A stretch of DNA of 64,000 bases from Muribaculaceae bacterium. GTDB lineage: Bacteria > Bacteroidota > Bacteroidia > Bacteroidales > Muribaculaceae. How positions within the stretch are numbered: the stretch's first letter is position 1; each line of letters begins with the position of its first letter. A program made the position numbers and the translations under genes. The notes beneath the pieces were generated by a model. That model was given only the letters and a program-made list of their open reading frames with translations, was not told the DNA's origin and searched no databases. The stretch spans positions 1-64,000 of the forward strand of contig JAFLTV010000008.1 in assembly GCA_022509105.1 (NCBI GenBank). Reading direction: 5' to 3'. Positions 20,207-30,290 of the stretch are shown here, one piece after another.

Positions 20207-21673
20207 ATGGTTTTTTCAGATTTATTGTTTTTATTTGTTTTCATTCCCTTTTTCATACTCACCTATATTTTAGGAGGAATTATTGACAAACTAAGGGTCC
20301 GCAGTTTTGAAAGGAAAAAGGAATCCGTAAAAAGAAGAATGTTGTGGAGAAACGTTTCTCTCATAATTTTCTCTTTGCTGTTTTATTCATGGGGTGAGCC
20401 GGTCTATATCTTATTGATGCTCTTCTCAGTGATTGTCAATTATATTTTCGGGCTGCTCATCAATAAATTCGAATCCGGAAAAGGGAGCAAGATAAGTCTT
20501 ATCATTGGCGTTGCGATAAATCTGGGGATTTTAGGAAGTTTCAAATATCTGGGATTTTTTGCCGGAATTCTTCAAAACATAGGGTTGCCTGTAGATTCTC
20601 CCGAGATTGCACTTCCGATTGGAATAAGTTTCTATATTTTCCAGTCAATTTCCTATCTCGTGGATGTCTACCGGCGCGAATCTCCTGTGCAAAAGAATAT
20701 TTTTGATCTCCTTCTCTACATCGCCATGTTCCCGCAGCTTATAGCCGGCCCAATTGTGAGATACGGCACAGTGGCTGATGAAATCAACAATAGATCAGTG
20801 AGCATGCAGGATGTTTCTGACGGTGTCTATCGCTTTATAATCGGCCTTGGAAAGAAGGTTATACTCGCCAATATACTTGGAGAGATTGCGACGCAGCTTA
20901 TTGGCGGCAACCTCGAGAATATCGATGCTTTCTCGGCCTGGGTTGGTATTATCGCTTTCAGCCTTCAGATCTATTTCGATTTCTCCGGATACTCCGATAT
21001 GGCAATAGGGCTTGGCAGAAGCGTAGGATTCCATTTTCCGGAAAATTTCAACCATCCCTATGTATGCACGTCGATGACAGATTTCTGGCGCAGATGGCAC
21101 ATGAGCCTCGGGAGCTTTTTCAGAGATTACCTATATATTCCGATGGGAGGCAATAAAAAACGTCAGATTCTAAATATCATGACTGTATGGTTTCTCACAG
21201 GCATGTGGCATGGTGCAAGCTGGAATTTTATCCTCTGGGGACTTTATTTCGGACTAATAGTCCTCATTGAGAAATACACTATTCTCAAATGGAGAGTGCC
21301 TCGTTTGCTTTCTCATATTTATAGCATTTTCATAATAATAGTAGGATGGTCGATTTTCTATTTTGATGATATCGGACGTTTAGGCCAATTCTATCGTGGT
21401 TTTTTCGGATTGAATGAAACTTCCGGAATCCCATTCGAAGTGGAGAGTGCTGTTCTTGATAATTTCTGGATATGGGTAGCAGCCCTTGTCCTTTGCCTCC
21501 CGGTTCGTTCCTTCTTCAGAAAAAAGATGGAACAATATCCTGCCGGCAATCTCTTTTATTGCGGCTATGGATTCGGTTTTACAAAAACACTGATCTCAAT
21601 TTTGATTTTGGGCATGTCGGTGGTTTTGCTCATAGGCGCCACTAATAATGCTTTTCTTTACACAAGGTTCTGA
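20207..21673 (+). CDS. MBOAT family O-acyltransferase (AlgI-like)
   Basis: 488 residues with about eleven membrane helices. AlgI-type motifs are clear: 'IGISFYIFQSISYLVDVY', 'FPQLIAGPIVRY', 'DFWRRWHMSLGSFFRDYLY' and the catalytic-histidine motif 'TGMWHGASWNFILWG'. Proteins of this class move acetyl groups across the inner membrane for O-acetylation of an exported polysaccharide. The next gene, a DHHW/AlgJ-type protein, is the usual periplasmic partner. The polymer is not known; the nearby 27-39 kb surface-glycan genes are one candidate source. Confidence 0.93.
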   Translation: MVFSDLLFLFVFIPFFILTYILGGIIDKLRVRSFERKKESVKRRMLWRNVSLIIFSLLFYSWGEPVYILLMLFSVIVNYIFGLLINKFESGKGSKISLIIGVAINLGILGSFKYLGFFAGILQNIGLPVDSPEIALPIGISFYIFQSISYLVDVYRRESPVQKNIFDLLLYIAMFPQLIAGPIVRYGTVADEINNRSVSMQDVSDGVYRFIIGLGKKVILANILGEIATQLIGGNLENIDAFSAWVGIIAFSLQIYFDFSGYSDMAIGLGRSVGFHFPENFNHPYVCTSMTDFWRRWHMSLGSFFRDYLYIPMGGNKKRQILNIMTVWFLTGMWHGASWNFILWGLYFGLIVLIEKYTILKWRVPRLLSHIYSIFIIIVGWSIFYFDDIGRLGQFYRGFFGLNETSGIPFEVESAVLDNFWIWVAALVLCLPVRSFFRKKMEQYPAGNLFYCGYGFGFTKTLISILILGMSVVLLIGATNNAFLYTRF

Positions 21674-21715
21674 CAAAAAGGCGAAAGAGGTTTACAGACA
21701 AAAAAGACAAAGTTA

Positions 21716-23398
21716 ATGATGGACACACAGGCTTCTGTTAATCCCGCTTCTGAGATAGGAATAAATGAGAAATCATCTTCGGAAATCGCAGCCAATCAAA
21801 AGGGTGCGAATCTGATGTATCTTTCCTTTACGGGAGGTTTTTTCATAGCCCTTTTTGTGATTTTCATATTTTTCCCGCGGCCCACTTTTTCAGAGCTTGA
21901 AAAAAGAGATCTTGAATCATTTCCCGACTTTGAAGAATACAGGGATAATCCGGCCGGTTACACAGAAGGCATTTCCAATTGGTTTAGCAATACACAGCCA
22001 TTCAGAGACGATTTCCTGACTTTAAGCATGAATCTCAGGAATGTCATGAAATATAGCTTCCGCGACGATGAAGACGTAATCAGCTTTGTAGCCACTGCCG
22101 ATGAAATCATCGACGCAGCTCCTGAAGAGGTTTACGATGATTTCGCCGAAACTGAGGAGCATGACGCGGATAATCTGATAGCTGAGAATGCTAAAATCGG
22201 AAATTCAGGAGTTGTCGTGGCGGGTACTGCTCCCAATGCCCGGGCTATGATGGCTTATGGTGGGGGGGCGGAATCCGGAAATGTATATATTTCCACAGTA
22301 AATAATTATGCAGCTGCTTTCCCTAACGCCAATATTTTTGTTGTGATTGCCAACACGTCGGGTGAATTCTATATGCCTTCGAAGGTGACTCGCAACAAGC
22401 CTCAAACCCCTACGCTGCAACATGTGAAAGAGGGCATAGCGCCACGTGTGAAATATGTAGATGTCCATGCGGCTTTGGATGCTCATAAGGCAGAGGATAT
22501 CTTTTCACGCACCGACCATCATTGGGCGCCTCTGGGAGCTTATTATGCCGCAAAAGCATTTGCACAGACCGCAAATCTGCCTTTCAAGAATCTTGATTCT
22601 TACGACAAGCATGTGATTCATGGATATGTAGGTTCTATGTATGGTTATTCCAAGGATATTAATGTCAAGAATTCGCCTGAAGATTTCATTTATTACACTC
22701 CCAATAACATTGACTATAAGGCTTCCTTCATCACTTATAAGGCAAACGAAAAATTTCAGATCACAAGCACACATGGCCCCTATGAAAGTGAATTTTTCAA
22801 AACCTTCAAAGACGGCAACGGAAATGCTTATTGCACTTTCATGGGCACTGACCAATGCACAGTGCATGTGAAAACCGCTACTGAGAACGGTCGACGCCTC
22901 CTCATTATTAAAGATTCCTACGGGAATGCCGTACCCGGTTATCTTTTCTATTCTTTCTCAGATATACATATCGTGGATTTCAGATATTTCAACCGCAATA
23001 TCAAGAAATATGTGACAGAAAACGGCATCACAGACATAGCCTTTATATTCGGGATTTTCAATGTCTGCAATTCCAATACATTCAACCGGGTCAATCGTTT
23101 CCTGAATCTTGAAGACGGGCAGACAGTGGCGCCACTCACAGCTCCGGCAAGCGCTACAAACGAGAAGAAAGTATCCTCCAATGAAAAGGATAAGGAGAAG
23201 GAAAATGATGTACAAAAAATTTCAGAAAAGAAAGTGACGACAGAAGAAGAGAAGGTTGTCCCGACAGAAACTAAAGAAACGCAAGAACAACCGGAAGCCA
23301 AACCGGAGACACCGGTTCAGGATGCTCCAAAAAAAGAGCCGGCCAAAACCGAGCCGGCCAAAACCGAGCCGACTCCTCAAACTTCCCCTGAAGAATAA
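21716..23398 (+). CDS. DHHW/AlgJ-like membrane-anchored acetyltransferase partner
   Basis: 560 residues. One membrane segment lies at about 39-58 ('LSFTGGFFIALFVIFIFF'), followed by a periplasmic SGNH-like domain. The DHHW-type motif 'RTDHHWAPLGAYYAA' and the block 'IIKDSYGNAVPGYL' correspond to the catalytic His/Asp and Ser regions. The last 90 residues are a Lys/Glu/Pro-rich low-complexity tail with a short direct repeat (EPAKTEPAKTEP). With the MBOAT gene 42 bases upstream it should form an acetyl-transfer pair for a surface polymer. Tail function unknown. Confidence 0.85.
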   Translation: MMDTQASVNPASEIGINEKSSSEIAANQKGANLMYLSFTGGFFIALFVIFIFFPRPTFSELEKRDLESFPDFEEYRDNPAGYTEGISNWFSNTQPFRDDFLTLSMNLRNVMKYSFRDDEDVISFVATADEIIDAAPEEVYDDFAETEEHDADNLIAENAKIGNSGVVVAGTAPNARAMMAYGGGAESGNVYISTVNNYAAAFPNANIFVVIANTSGEFYMPSKVTRNKPQTPTLQHVKEGIAPRVKYVDVHAALDAHKAEDIFSRTDHHWAPLGAYYAAKAFAQTANLPFKNLDSYDKHVIHGYVGSMYGYSKDINVKNSPEDFIYYTPNNIDYKASFITYKANEKFQITSTHGPYESEFFKTFKDGNGNAYCTFMGTDQCTVHVKTATENGRRLLIIKDSYGNAVPGYLFYSFSDIHIVDFRYFNRNIKKYVTENGITDIAFIFGIFNVCNSNTFNRVNRFLNLEDGQTVAPLTAPASATNEKKVSSNEKDKEKENDVQKISEKKVTTEEEKVVPTETKETQEQPEAKPETPVQDAPKKEPAKTEPAKTEPTPQTSPEE

Positions 23399-23598
23399 CC
23401 CCACTGATTCCCGCTATCCATCTTCTCTCACTTATAATATTAAAGTTAATTAGCTGGGATTAATGGGAAGGAGAACACTTATTTGATTTGCTGATACTCC
23501 ATAATTATTCAGACAATGCTTTAAAAATTCACTTTTTTCATTTCCTCCTTATAAAGTTTATATACAAAAGGGGGATTTTCTATGAAAAAGCCGGATTA

Positions 23599-24429
23599 TC
23601 AGGCGATGAAATCAGGATATTGAGAGGAGGGGGAGGGGAGAGATTTTTTTCTTTCTGTGGCGGATACTATGAAAATGCTTGCTTCATAGAGCAGATACAT
23701 CGGGAAAGATACGGCTAAAAGCGTGAAAACATCGCTTGTGGGCGTTATGACGGCTGCTATTATAAGTATCACAACAATCGAATGTTTGCGATATCTTTTC
23801 ATGAATGACGCATTCAACATTCCCAGTTTGGCAAACAACCAGCTTATAACCGGAAGCTCAAACACTACTCCCATTGCCATGCATATCAACACCAGAGTTG
23901 ACATATAGGAATCAAGGGATATCATATTTGTCACTTCCGAGGCAACCTGATATGAGCCCAGAAAGCGGAAGGTCAAAGGGAAAATAAGGAAGTATCCTAA
24001 AAGAACTCCCAGCAGAAACATAAAATAACCGCTACCCACCACCTGAACGGCATATCTCCTTTCGTCTTCATAAAGGGCCGGAGAAACAAACCGGAATAAT
24101 TGATATAGAATATAAGGAGAAGCACATAAAATTCCGAAGCAGAATGCCGTTTTCATGTGGATGACAAACTGTTGGGCAAGCTCCGTGTTTATGAGGCTGA
24201 TATCAAATCTGTCTGTGATCCCTTCCGAGAATATTCCCCCTATTTTATCAAGAAATCTATAGGTGATGAAATCTTCTTTCTTGGGAGCGAAGACTATTTG
24301 AAAAAGCAGGTCTTTAAAAACAAAAGCCACAATGCCGAATAAGATCGCCACAAGTGCAATCTTTATCAGTATGTTTCTCAATTCATCAAGATGATCCCAG
24401 AAAGTTCCGGTTTCATTCTTATTGCTCAT
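23599..24429 (-). CDS. tatC: Sec-independent translocase subunit TatC
   Basis: 276 residues with six membrane helices. The N-terminal '[16 protein letters not shown]' is the TatC signature that contacts Tat signal peptides, and the periplasmic loop and '[16 protein letters not shown]' region also match. TatC recognises twin-arginine signals and with TatA exports folded, cofactor-containing proteins. The start overlaps the tatA stop by four bases. The C-terminal tail is short and polar. Confidence 0.96.
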   Translation of the reverse strand: MSNKNETGTFWDHLDELRNILIKIALVAILFGIVAFVFKDLLFQIVFAPKKEDFITYRFLDKIGGIFSEGITDRFDISLINTELAQQFVIHMKTAFCFGILCASPYILYQLFRFVSPALYEDERRYAVQVVGSGYFMFLLGVLLGYFLIFPLTFRFLGSYQVASEVTNMISLDSYMSTLVLICMAMGVVFELPVISWLFAKLGMLNASFMKRYRKHSIVVILIIAAVITPTSDVFTLLAVSFPMYLLYEASIFIVSATERKKSLPSPSSQYPDFIA

Positions 24430-24623
24430 TCTTTATTTTCCTCGTTAGCTTCTATCTTAACGTCGTTTTCAACTTCTTTCATTCCGTCTTTAAAAGCTTT
24501 CACTCCTTTTCCCAAACCCTTCATCATCTCAGGAATCTTTTTACCACCGAAAAATAAGAGGACCACAAGAGCTATAAGAAGGATTTCCTGAAATCCGAGT
24601 CCACCGATAAAGTCAAGTATCAT
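24426..24623 (-). CDS. tatA: Tat translocase subunit TatA/E
   Basis: 65 residues. A short N-terminal membrane helix ([15 protein letters not shown]) is followed by the '[20 protein letters not shown]' amphipathic helix and an acidic tail, the standard TatA form. It overlaps tatC by four bases and starts 11 bases after the aldo/keto reductase gene. No TatB is seen, as is usual in minimal Tat systems. Confidence 0.95.
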   Translation of the reverse strand: MILDFIGGLGFQEILLIALVVLLFFGGKKIPEMMKGLGKGVKAFKDGMKEVENDVKIEANEENKE

Positions 24624-24634
24624 ATTTTCTACTG

Positions 24635-26044
24635 TTATGTTAAGTTGTTTATTTTATTCTGTTTAATTTTCTCTACAAAGGCGTCGATAGCGTGAAGTTT
24701 TTCCGGTATCTTTATATTCTGCGGGCAATGAGGCTCACATTGCCGGCACCCTATGCAATGGCTTGCCTGGCGAAGTTTGGGCACGCTCCTGTCATAACCC
24801 ACAAGGAAGGCCTGTCGCGCTTCGCGATAGTTTGATGCCTGAGCGTCTTGGGGTATATTGCCCTGATTTACACATTTATTATAGTGCAAAAGAATCGCCG
24901 GGATATCTATTCCGTAGGGACACGGCATGCAATATTTACAATCATTGCATGCGATTGTGGGATATTCCACCATCAGGTCGGCCGTGTCATAAAGATAGCG
25001 GATCTCGTCGTCGTTCAAAGGTTTCAACGGACAATAAGACAAAAGATTGTCTTCAAGATGCTCCATGTAGGTCATGCCGCTTAAGACTGTCAGAATGCCG
25101 GGGAAGGTGCCGGCATAACGGAAGGCCCAGGAAGCCACGCTTCTTTCCGGCTCCTTTTCCTTTAGCCTGGCAACAATATGATCCGGCACATTGGAAAGCC
25201 TTCCTCCAAGAAGAGGCTCCATTATCACGGCCGGAATGTTTCGTTTTTCCAATTCACCATAGAGATATTCGGAATCAGTGTTACGCGGATTTATCTCCCG
25301 GGCGTGGTGCCAGTCAAGATAATTATGCTGGATCTGAACAAAATCCCATTTGTATTTGTCGTGGTTTGCAAGCAGATAATCAAAAACTTTGATGTCTCCA
25401 TGATAAGAGAATCCAAGATTCCTAATTCTGCCTGCTTCTCTTTCCTTCAACAGAAAATCGAGAATTCCGTTGTCGACATATCTCTGTTCATATTCCTTCA
25501 TTGCGTCTTCGCCCATTCCAACTCCATGAAGCAGAAGATAATCGATATAGTCTACCTTTAGATTCTTGAAAGAGTCATGATACAGTTTCAAAGATTCTTC
25601 ACGGCTCCAGGTCTGGGGTGAAAAATTTGACAGTTTTGTTGCGATGAAATATTTGTCGCGCGGATGCCTGCTCAGCGCAATGCCTGTCGCCGCTTCCGAC
25701 ATTCCCCTGCAATAGGCAGGCGATGTGTCGAAATAATTCACTCCATGCTCTATTGCATAATCCACAAGACGGTTTACGGCTTCCTGATCTATCTCTTCAG
25801 GTTCTCCTTCCTTGGTTTCCTTGAAGGGCCATCTCATGCAGCCGTAGCCTAACAGTGACACCTTATCCCCGTTATTGGGATTGACCCGATAAGTCATTTC
25901 GCCGATTTCGAGGTTTCCCTCAGTTGCAGAGCCGCCTTTATTGTTTTCTTTTGGCGCGCATCCCGCCAAAGAGAGACCCGTGGCTGTCATTCCCAATCCC
26001 AAGCTTTTGAGAAATCCTCTTCTATCTATGATTTTTTTCTTCAT
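24635..26044 (-). CDS. Tat-exported aldo/keto reductase lipoprotein with 4Fe-4S clusters
   Basis: The chosen start is the ATG at 26044 (the ORF track begins 13 codons earlier), because it places the twin-arginine motif '[10 protein letters not shown]' at the N-terminus. The h-region ends in a lipobox, 'LSLAGC', so this looks like a Tat-dependent lipoprotein. The barrel shows the aldo/keto reductase residues: '[12 protein letters not shown]' (Asp, Tyr), 'FIATKLS' (Lys) and 'YLLLHGVG' (His). The C-terminus carries cysteine sets '[13 protein letters not shown]' and '[13 protein letters not shown]' for iron-sulfur clusters. It lies directly upstream of tatA. Substrate unknown. Confidence 0.87.
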   Translation of the reverse strand: MKKKIIDRRGFLKSLGLGMTATGLSLAGCAPKENNKGGSATEGNLEIGEMTYRVNPNNGDKVSLLGYGCMRWPFKETKEGEPEEIDQEAVNRLVDYAIEHGVNYFDTSPAYCRGMSEAATGIALSRHPRDKYFIATKLSNFSPQTWSREESLKLYHDSFKNLKVDYIDYLLLHGVGMGEDAMKEYEQRYVDNGILDFLLKEREAGRIRNLGFSYHGDIKVFDYLLANHDKYKWDFVQIQHNYLDWHHAREINPRNTDSEYLYGELEKRNIPAVIMEPLLGGRLSNVPDHIVARLKEKEPERSVASWAFRYAGTFPGILTVLSGMTYMEHLEDNLLSYCPLKPLNDDEIRYLYDTADLMVEYPTIACNDCKYCMPCPYGIDIPAILLHYNKCVNQGNIPQDAQASNYREARQAFLVGYDRSVPKLRQASHCIGCRQCEPHCPQNIKIPEKLHAIDAFVEKIKQNKINNLT

Positions 26045-26089
26045 TTTCTTTTGAATTTTTGAATCTGTGGAAGAACCGGACATAAAGGT

Positions 26090-27589
26090 TTACACAATCC
26101 TATGCCTTTCGTTTCCTTCCACATAAATTGCACTGAAAGGTCGTGAAGGGCAAAGATTTTCACAGGCTCCGCAACCAATGCATTTTTCTGTATCCACAGC
26201 CGGAATCTTCAAAGATTCTTCGTTTCCCGGCACAGTGGCAATCATCTGAATGGCTCCCACCGGACAATGCCTTTCACAGTTGCCGCAGGAGACGCCATCT
26301 GTCAGCGGGACACAATTCTCTTTAACCCATTGGGCCCTTCCAATCTGAATGGAGGATTTCTCTGCCAGATCTATCTTCTGTATGGCTCCCGTGGGGCATA
26401 CTTCAGAACATCTGGTGCATTCCGGACGGCAATAACCTCTTTCAAACGAAGCCACGGGATGCATGAAATTCTCAAGATTTCCCGAGGGTCTCAAAACATG
26501 ATTGGGACAGACTGACACGCAAAGCTGACAGCCTGTGCATCTTGATGCTATGTTAATATGACTTTTTGATCCGGGAGGCGAAATATGGGTCTTACGGTCG
26601 GGTATTTTCTTATCTTCAATTACAGCCAAACCTCCGTCGACAGTCTTTTCGGCCGCTTCAATCAAAGCTGATCCTCCTATAAAGGCCATCAACCCGAGGA
26701 AATTCCTTCTTGAGGAATCGTTAACCTCATTTTTTATCGGCTCTACTGCCGGAATGGTTTCCAAGGCCTTCTCTCTCTTATAAGTGAATTTTATAGCCTC
26801 CTTATGACATTTACCGATACAATCCATGCAGCTTACACAACGGGAATAGTCTATTTTATGGGCTTTGCTGTCGATACATGCCGACTTACAGTTTCTGGCA
26901 CACAGTCCGCAACTGTTGCATTTCGACAGTTCAATAGTGGGTCTGAATAAAGAAAATCTTGAAAGGAATCCCAGAGTAGTGCCCACGGGACAAATGGAAT
27001 TGCAATAAGTCCTTCCGTTTCTCCATGCCAAAATTGCAAGCACAATCAAAGTGATGACGGCTGTAGCGAAGACTGCAATGCTCCTCATCCATATTTCAGT
27101 GGAATAAAAAGCATAACTTTCTCTCTTTTCAGCATAATCTGCGAGAATATTGTTGCCCCATTGCCATAAAGGCGCTCCCAGACTGTGGACTATCCTTCCG
27201 AAAGAGCTGTAGGGCGCCAGGACACCTACAACCGAACCGATGCCCAGGATTATGGCCACTATCATCACGCCCAGAAGCGTATAACGCCAGATATTCAATG
27301 CCGGAGAATAGGAATACCGGTTTTTCTTGCTCCATTTCCCGAATTTGGCGAAAATATCCTGCATAACTCCCAAGGGGCATATCACAGAACAATAGACTCG
27401 GCCAAATAAAAGGGTTAATCCGACAAGCAGAGCCACCACCCCTATATTGACAGCTAAAACTGCAGGCAGAAACTGAACCTTTGCTATCCAGCCGAGATAG
27501 GCGTGGACCGTTCCCGTGAAATCAAGAAACAGCAAAGCGGCTCCTATAAAAAATATTAATGCTAAAATTATTCTGACTTTCCTTAACAT
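26090..27589 (-). CDS. NapH-like membrane ferredoxin fused to a NapG-like Tat ferredoxin domain
   Basis: 499 residues. The first 200 hold four or more membrane helices with NapH/NosR-type motifs 'YCSVICPLG' and 'YCNSICPVG'. Two cytoplasmic 4Fe-4S sets follow ('CNSCGLCARNC', 'CVSCMDCIGKC'). At residues 292-300 a twin-arginine motif 'SSRRNFLGL' precedes a hydrophobic stretch, after which four more cysteine sets occur, including 'CTGCQLCVSVCPN' and 'CIGCGACENLCPS'. The protein looks like a quinol-linked electron relay from membrane to periplasm. Only a few bases separate it from the exported reductase gene, a plausible electron acceptor. Confidence 0.85.
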   Translation of the reverse strand: MLRKVRIILALIFFIGAALLFLDFTGTVHAYLGWIAKVQFLPAVLAVNIGVVALLVGLTLLFGRVYCSVICPLGVMQDIFAKFGKWSKKNRYSYSPALNIWRYTLLGVMIVAIILGIGSVVGVLAPYSSFGRIVHSLGAPLWQWGNNILADYAEKRESYAFYSTEIWMRSIAVFATAVITLIVLAILAWRNGRTYCNSICPVGTTLGFLSRFSLFRPTIELSKCNSCGLCARNCKSACIDSKAHKIDYSRCVSCMDCIGKCHKEAIKFTYKREKALETIPAVEPIKNEVNDSSRRNFLGLMAFIGGSALIEAAEKTVDGGLAVIEDKKIPDRKTHISPPGSKSHINIASRCTGCQLCVSVCPNHVLRPSGNLENFMHPVASFERGYCRPECTRCSEVCPTGAIQKIDLAEKSSIQIGRAQWVKENCVPLTDGVSCGNCERHCPVGAIQMIATVPGNEESLKIPAVDTEKCIGCGACENLCPSRPFSAIYVEGNERHRIV

Positions 27590-27683
27590 GGTTTCATGTC
27601 TTGTATGGTTAGCGAAACTTTATCTCTATTATTAACGGATTAAGACTTAATTTCTTATAAGCTTCTGCAGATCCGGAAACGGT

Positions 27684-28469
27684 TCATCGGAGCTTGTTTT
27701 CTATTTCCGGGAATCTTTTTAAGATTCTTTGCAAGGCGAGAAGATTGTTGTCTGTCTTTCCTTTAAAATTGGATGTCTTAAGAGAAAGAGATTTGGGTTT
27801 TGGAAGGCCTTTGGGTTTGTTTTTCCCAAAGGGCACAGGAATTATAGCCCTGTCGTTTGCAACAGCCGCGGCCCAAAACCAGATATCATCTGTGGTGGGA
27901 GCCAGTTCCCTGAATAATGAGGTCTCAATCATCTCTTTTTTCAATGACCCGGGAGGATACAAGACTCCGGCAACTCCGGTCTGAAGGTTTATGAAATCGC
28001 GGTGAATTCTCTTTCCCAAGAAATGATACCACCTATATTTCTTCCATTTTTTATAAGGGGCATCCAATATGATTTTTTTAGCCCTATGGGCTATGATATC
28101 TTCGGGAAAACGACCGTGGAGTTCGATTAATTGCGACAACATATCGGGATGATAAACCACATCGTCGTCCACAGTGACTATCACAGCTTCCGGGAAGTCT
28201 CCCAAAGCCGGAATAAGTTTACGGTAACTCCGGATATCCTCGGGATAATCCCTTATCTCAAAAATAGGATTTTCTTCAGCGAGTTTTAACAAATCAGAAG
28301 GCAAACCATCCTCTCCAAACTGAGAAAAGGTGAGATAAAGAACAATCTTGTCGGGCTGAAGCCGGCTATCAAGCAATGACTTTACGGCCTCGACGGCATA
28401 ACTTATGGCTGCCGGAAAGGATGTCATAGACACTATAAGCTCCTCTTTCTTTTCTTTTCCTTTTCCCAT
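27684..28469 (-). CDS. glycosyltransferase, GT-A type
   Basis: 261 residues, soluble. 'IVSMTSFPAAISYAVEAVKSLL' opens a nucleotide-sugar binding fold, 'TVDDDVVYH' supplies the metal-binding DxD and 'PTTDDIWFWAA' the C-terminal acidic motif. Similar proteins occur in surface polysaccharide clusters. It lies six bases after the sulfatase-fold gene and should be the last gene of a minus-strand unit with it and the GT92-like gene. The sugar donor cannot be told from the sequence. Confidence 0.8.
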   Translation of the reverse strand: MGKGKEKKEELIVSMTSFPAAISYAVEAVKSLLDSRLQPDKIVLYLTFSQFGEDGLPSDLLKLAEENPIFEIRDYPEDIRSYRKLIPALGDFPEAVIVTVDDDVVYHPDMLSQLIELHGRFPEDIIAHRAKKIILDAPYKKWKKYRWYHFLGKRIHRDFINLQTGVAGVLYPPGSLKKEMIETSLFRELAPTTDDIWFWAAAVANDRAIIPVPFGKNKPKGLPKPKSLSLKTSNFKGKTDNNLLALQRILKRFPEIENKLR

Positions 28470-28474
28470 ATTTC

Positions 28475-30283
28475 TCAGTTTTCTTTATTCAAAAGGTCAA
28501 AACGCAGGATCAGATCGCTTATTTTCCTTGCATTTTTTAAATCATCCATTCTTTGAGGAGAAATTTCCTTTGTCGGCCCCTCGATATTGCCTTCACTTCC
28601 AATTGCCACTCCCGGAAATCCCGATGAAAAAATTGATTGTCCCATTCCTTTCCATGAATATGAATCAAGCCCCATGAGTTCAAGCAAAGACGGATAAATA
28701 TCAATTTCACCCATTTCGCCGTCATATCTTCCGGCAATCGGGGAATTAAGGATTATCAGGGGGGTATGTTGAACGGCATCCACAAATTTCCTGCTTTCCG
28801 GGTTTTCAACCGCCACTTTCCGGTCGGATGCCAGTCCCTCGTGATCTCCGGTTATGACCACCATCGTGTCTTCCCAGTCGCTTCTGCTCTTAAGGTAGTC
28901 TATAAGCGTAATCAAGGAGCTATCGGTGTAATGAGCTGTCATCATATAGTTTTTCACAATTTCCGGATAATCGCCGTCAAATTTTATTTGTTTCAGCTTC
29001 TCAGGCAATTTGAAAGGATAATGGCCCGAGAACGTAACCCATAAAGCAAATACTTTCTCCCCCTCTTTCCATATTTCTCCTTTTTTCAGTTTCTCCACGC
29101 TCTGCCTCATGAAACTTCCGTCGCTCAAACGGTGGGCACCTCCCACAGTTTCATTCTTAACAAAATCAGCGGCATGGATAAGCGAATCAATTCCGAAAGC
29201 TTTTGAAACCTGATATTGATTCCATACGTATGGTTTGTCGCATGTGAGCAGATAAGTGGCAGCTCCTTCCTCCTTCATAGCCTTGGGCAGAGTGAAGAAT
29301 TTATTGCCAACGGCTTCATAGGCATAGACCGTGTTCAGCATAGGCAACATTCCGCTCAAAATCAGCAACTGGGCATCTATGGAACGTCCGTGGCCCACTT
29401 GCGAAACAACATGAGGAGCATAAAATGTGGTGGAATCTTTTAACAAAGCATTCAGATTCGGGGTTAGTTCCTTACCTTCAACAATAGTTTCTATGGGCCA
29501 ACTTTCCAAGGATTCGCAAAAAATCATGATCAGGTTTTCAGGCCTCTTTCTCATAGTCATAGAGTCGACAGGGGCGTTTCCGGTCAGCCTTTGATGTTGA
29601 GCGAGCCAATCGGATACTTCCTTTTCCTCTTCCGGAGATAATTTCTCTGTAGACTTAAAATAGTCATAAACTAAAAAACCGGGAATTGAATAAACGGGAG
29701 CAATACTTGTGACTTCATAGGCTGTTGCCCGCATTTTGTCTATCTGATTTGAAGCTCCCCCGCGCCATGCGTCGGCAATCCAGGATAAAAATGCCAATCC
29801 GCACACGGTGGCAATATAGGGAAGAATCTTTTGAACTTTACTCTTACCATCAATCCGGATAAGATAGATCCCATAAGCCATAATAGTGAGGAAAGGGAGG
29901 GAGAGATAATACCATTTGAAAGAGTCTGTGACACTTGCCGTGAAATCTGCAAGATTGCTCGCCAGCCCATAACTGTGTATTGGAATGGCGTTGAAATATG
30001 TGCGGCAATACATGAGATTGGCAATAAAGATGACGTCGACCACTAACAACACCAAGGCATTTACAAGTCCGTTTTTGGAAAATAAAGTAGGAAAGGCCAA
30101 TAATGTGGCGTTAAGCAACAGAATAGGCCAAAACACAATATAGGAGAAAGGTCGGAAAGTGGTCTGTGACATCCATAAGATATCAAACAGCAACACCGTG
30201 GCAAGTGAAACCACCCACCAGAAAGTGAAACTTTTAGTCCAAAGCTCTTTTGGGAATATTTTTCTGTGAAACTTCTTATCCAT
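28475..30283 (-). CDS. LTA synthase-like sulfatase-fold phosphotransferase
   Basis: The chosen start is the ATG at 30283 (MDKKFHRK), nine codons inside the ORF-track start, because it avoids overlapping the upstream gene. About five N-terminal membrane helices are followed by a periplasmic alkaline-phosphatase-fold domain. It has 'CESLESWPI' (metal site), 'GHGRSIDAQ' with the presumed Ser nucleophile, 'FSGHYPF' and 'ITGDHEGLAS'. Relatives transfer glycerol phosphate or phosphoethanolamine to surface glycans or lipids. The neighbours are glycosyltransferases, so a glycan decoration role is likely. Confidence 0.87.
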   Translation of the reverse strand: MDKKFHRKIFPKELWTKSFTFWWVVSLATVLLFDILWMSQTTFRPFSYIVFWPILLLNATLLAFPTLFSKNGLVNALVLLVVDVIFIANLMYCRTYFNAIPIHSYGLASNLADFTASVTDSFKWYYLSLPFLTIMAYGIYLIRIDGKSKVQKILPYIATVCGLAFLSWIADAWRGGASNQIDKMRATAYEVTSIAPVYSIPGFLVYDYFKSTEKLSPEEEKEVSDWLAQHQRLTGNAPVDSMTMRKRPENLIMIFCESLESWPIETIVEGKELTPNLNALLKDSTTFYAPHVVSQVGHGRSIDAQLLILSGMLPMLNTVYAYEAVGNKFFTLPKAMKEEGAATYLLTCDKPYVWNQYQVSKAFGIDSLIHAADFVKNETVGGAHRLSDGSFMRQSVEKLKKGEIWKEGEKVFALWVTFSGHYPFKLPEKLKQIKFDGDYPEIVKNYMMTAHYTDSSLITLIDYLKSRSDWEDTMVVITGDHEGLASDRKVAVENPESRKFVDAVQHTPLIILNSPIAGRYDGEMGEIDIYPSLLELMGLDSYSWKGMGQSIFSSGFPGVAIGSEGNIEGPTKEISPQRMDDLKNARKISDLILRFDLLNKEN

Positions 30284-30290
30284 TATGATA

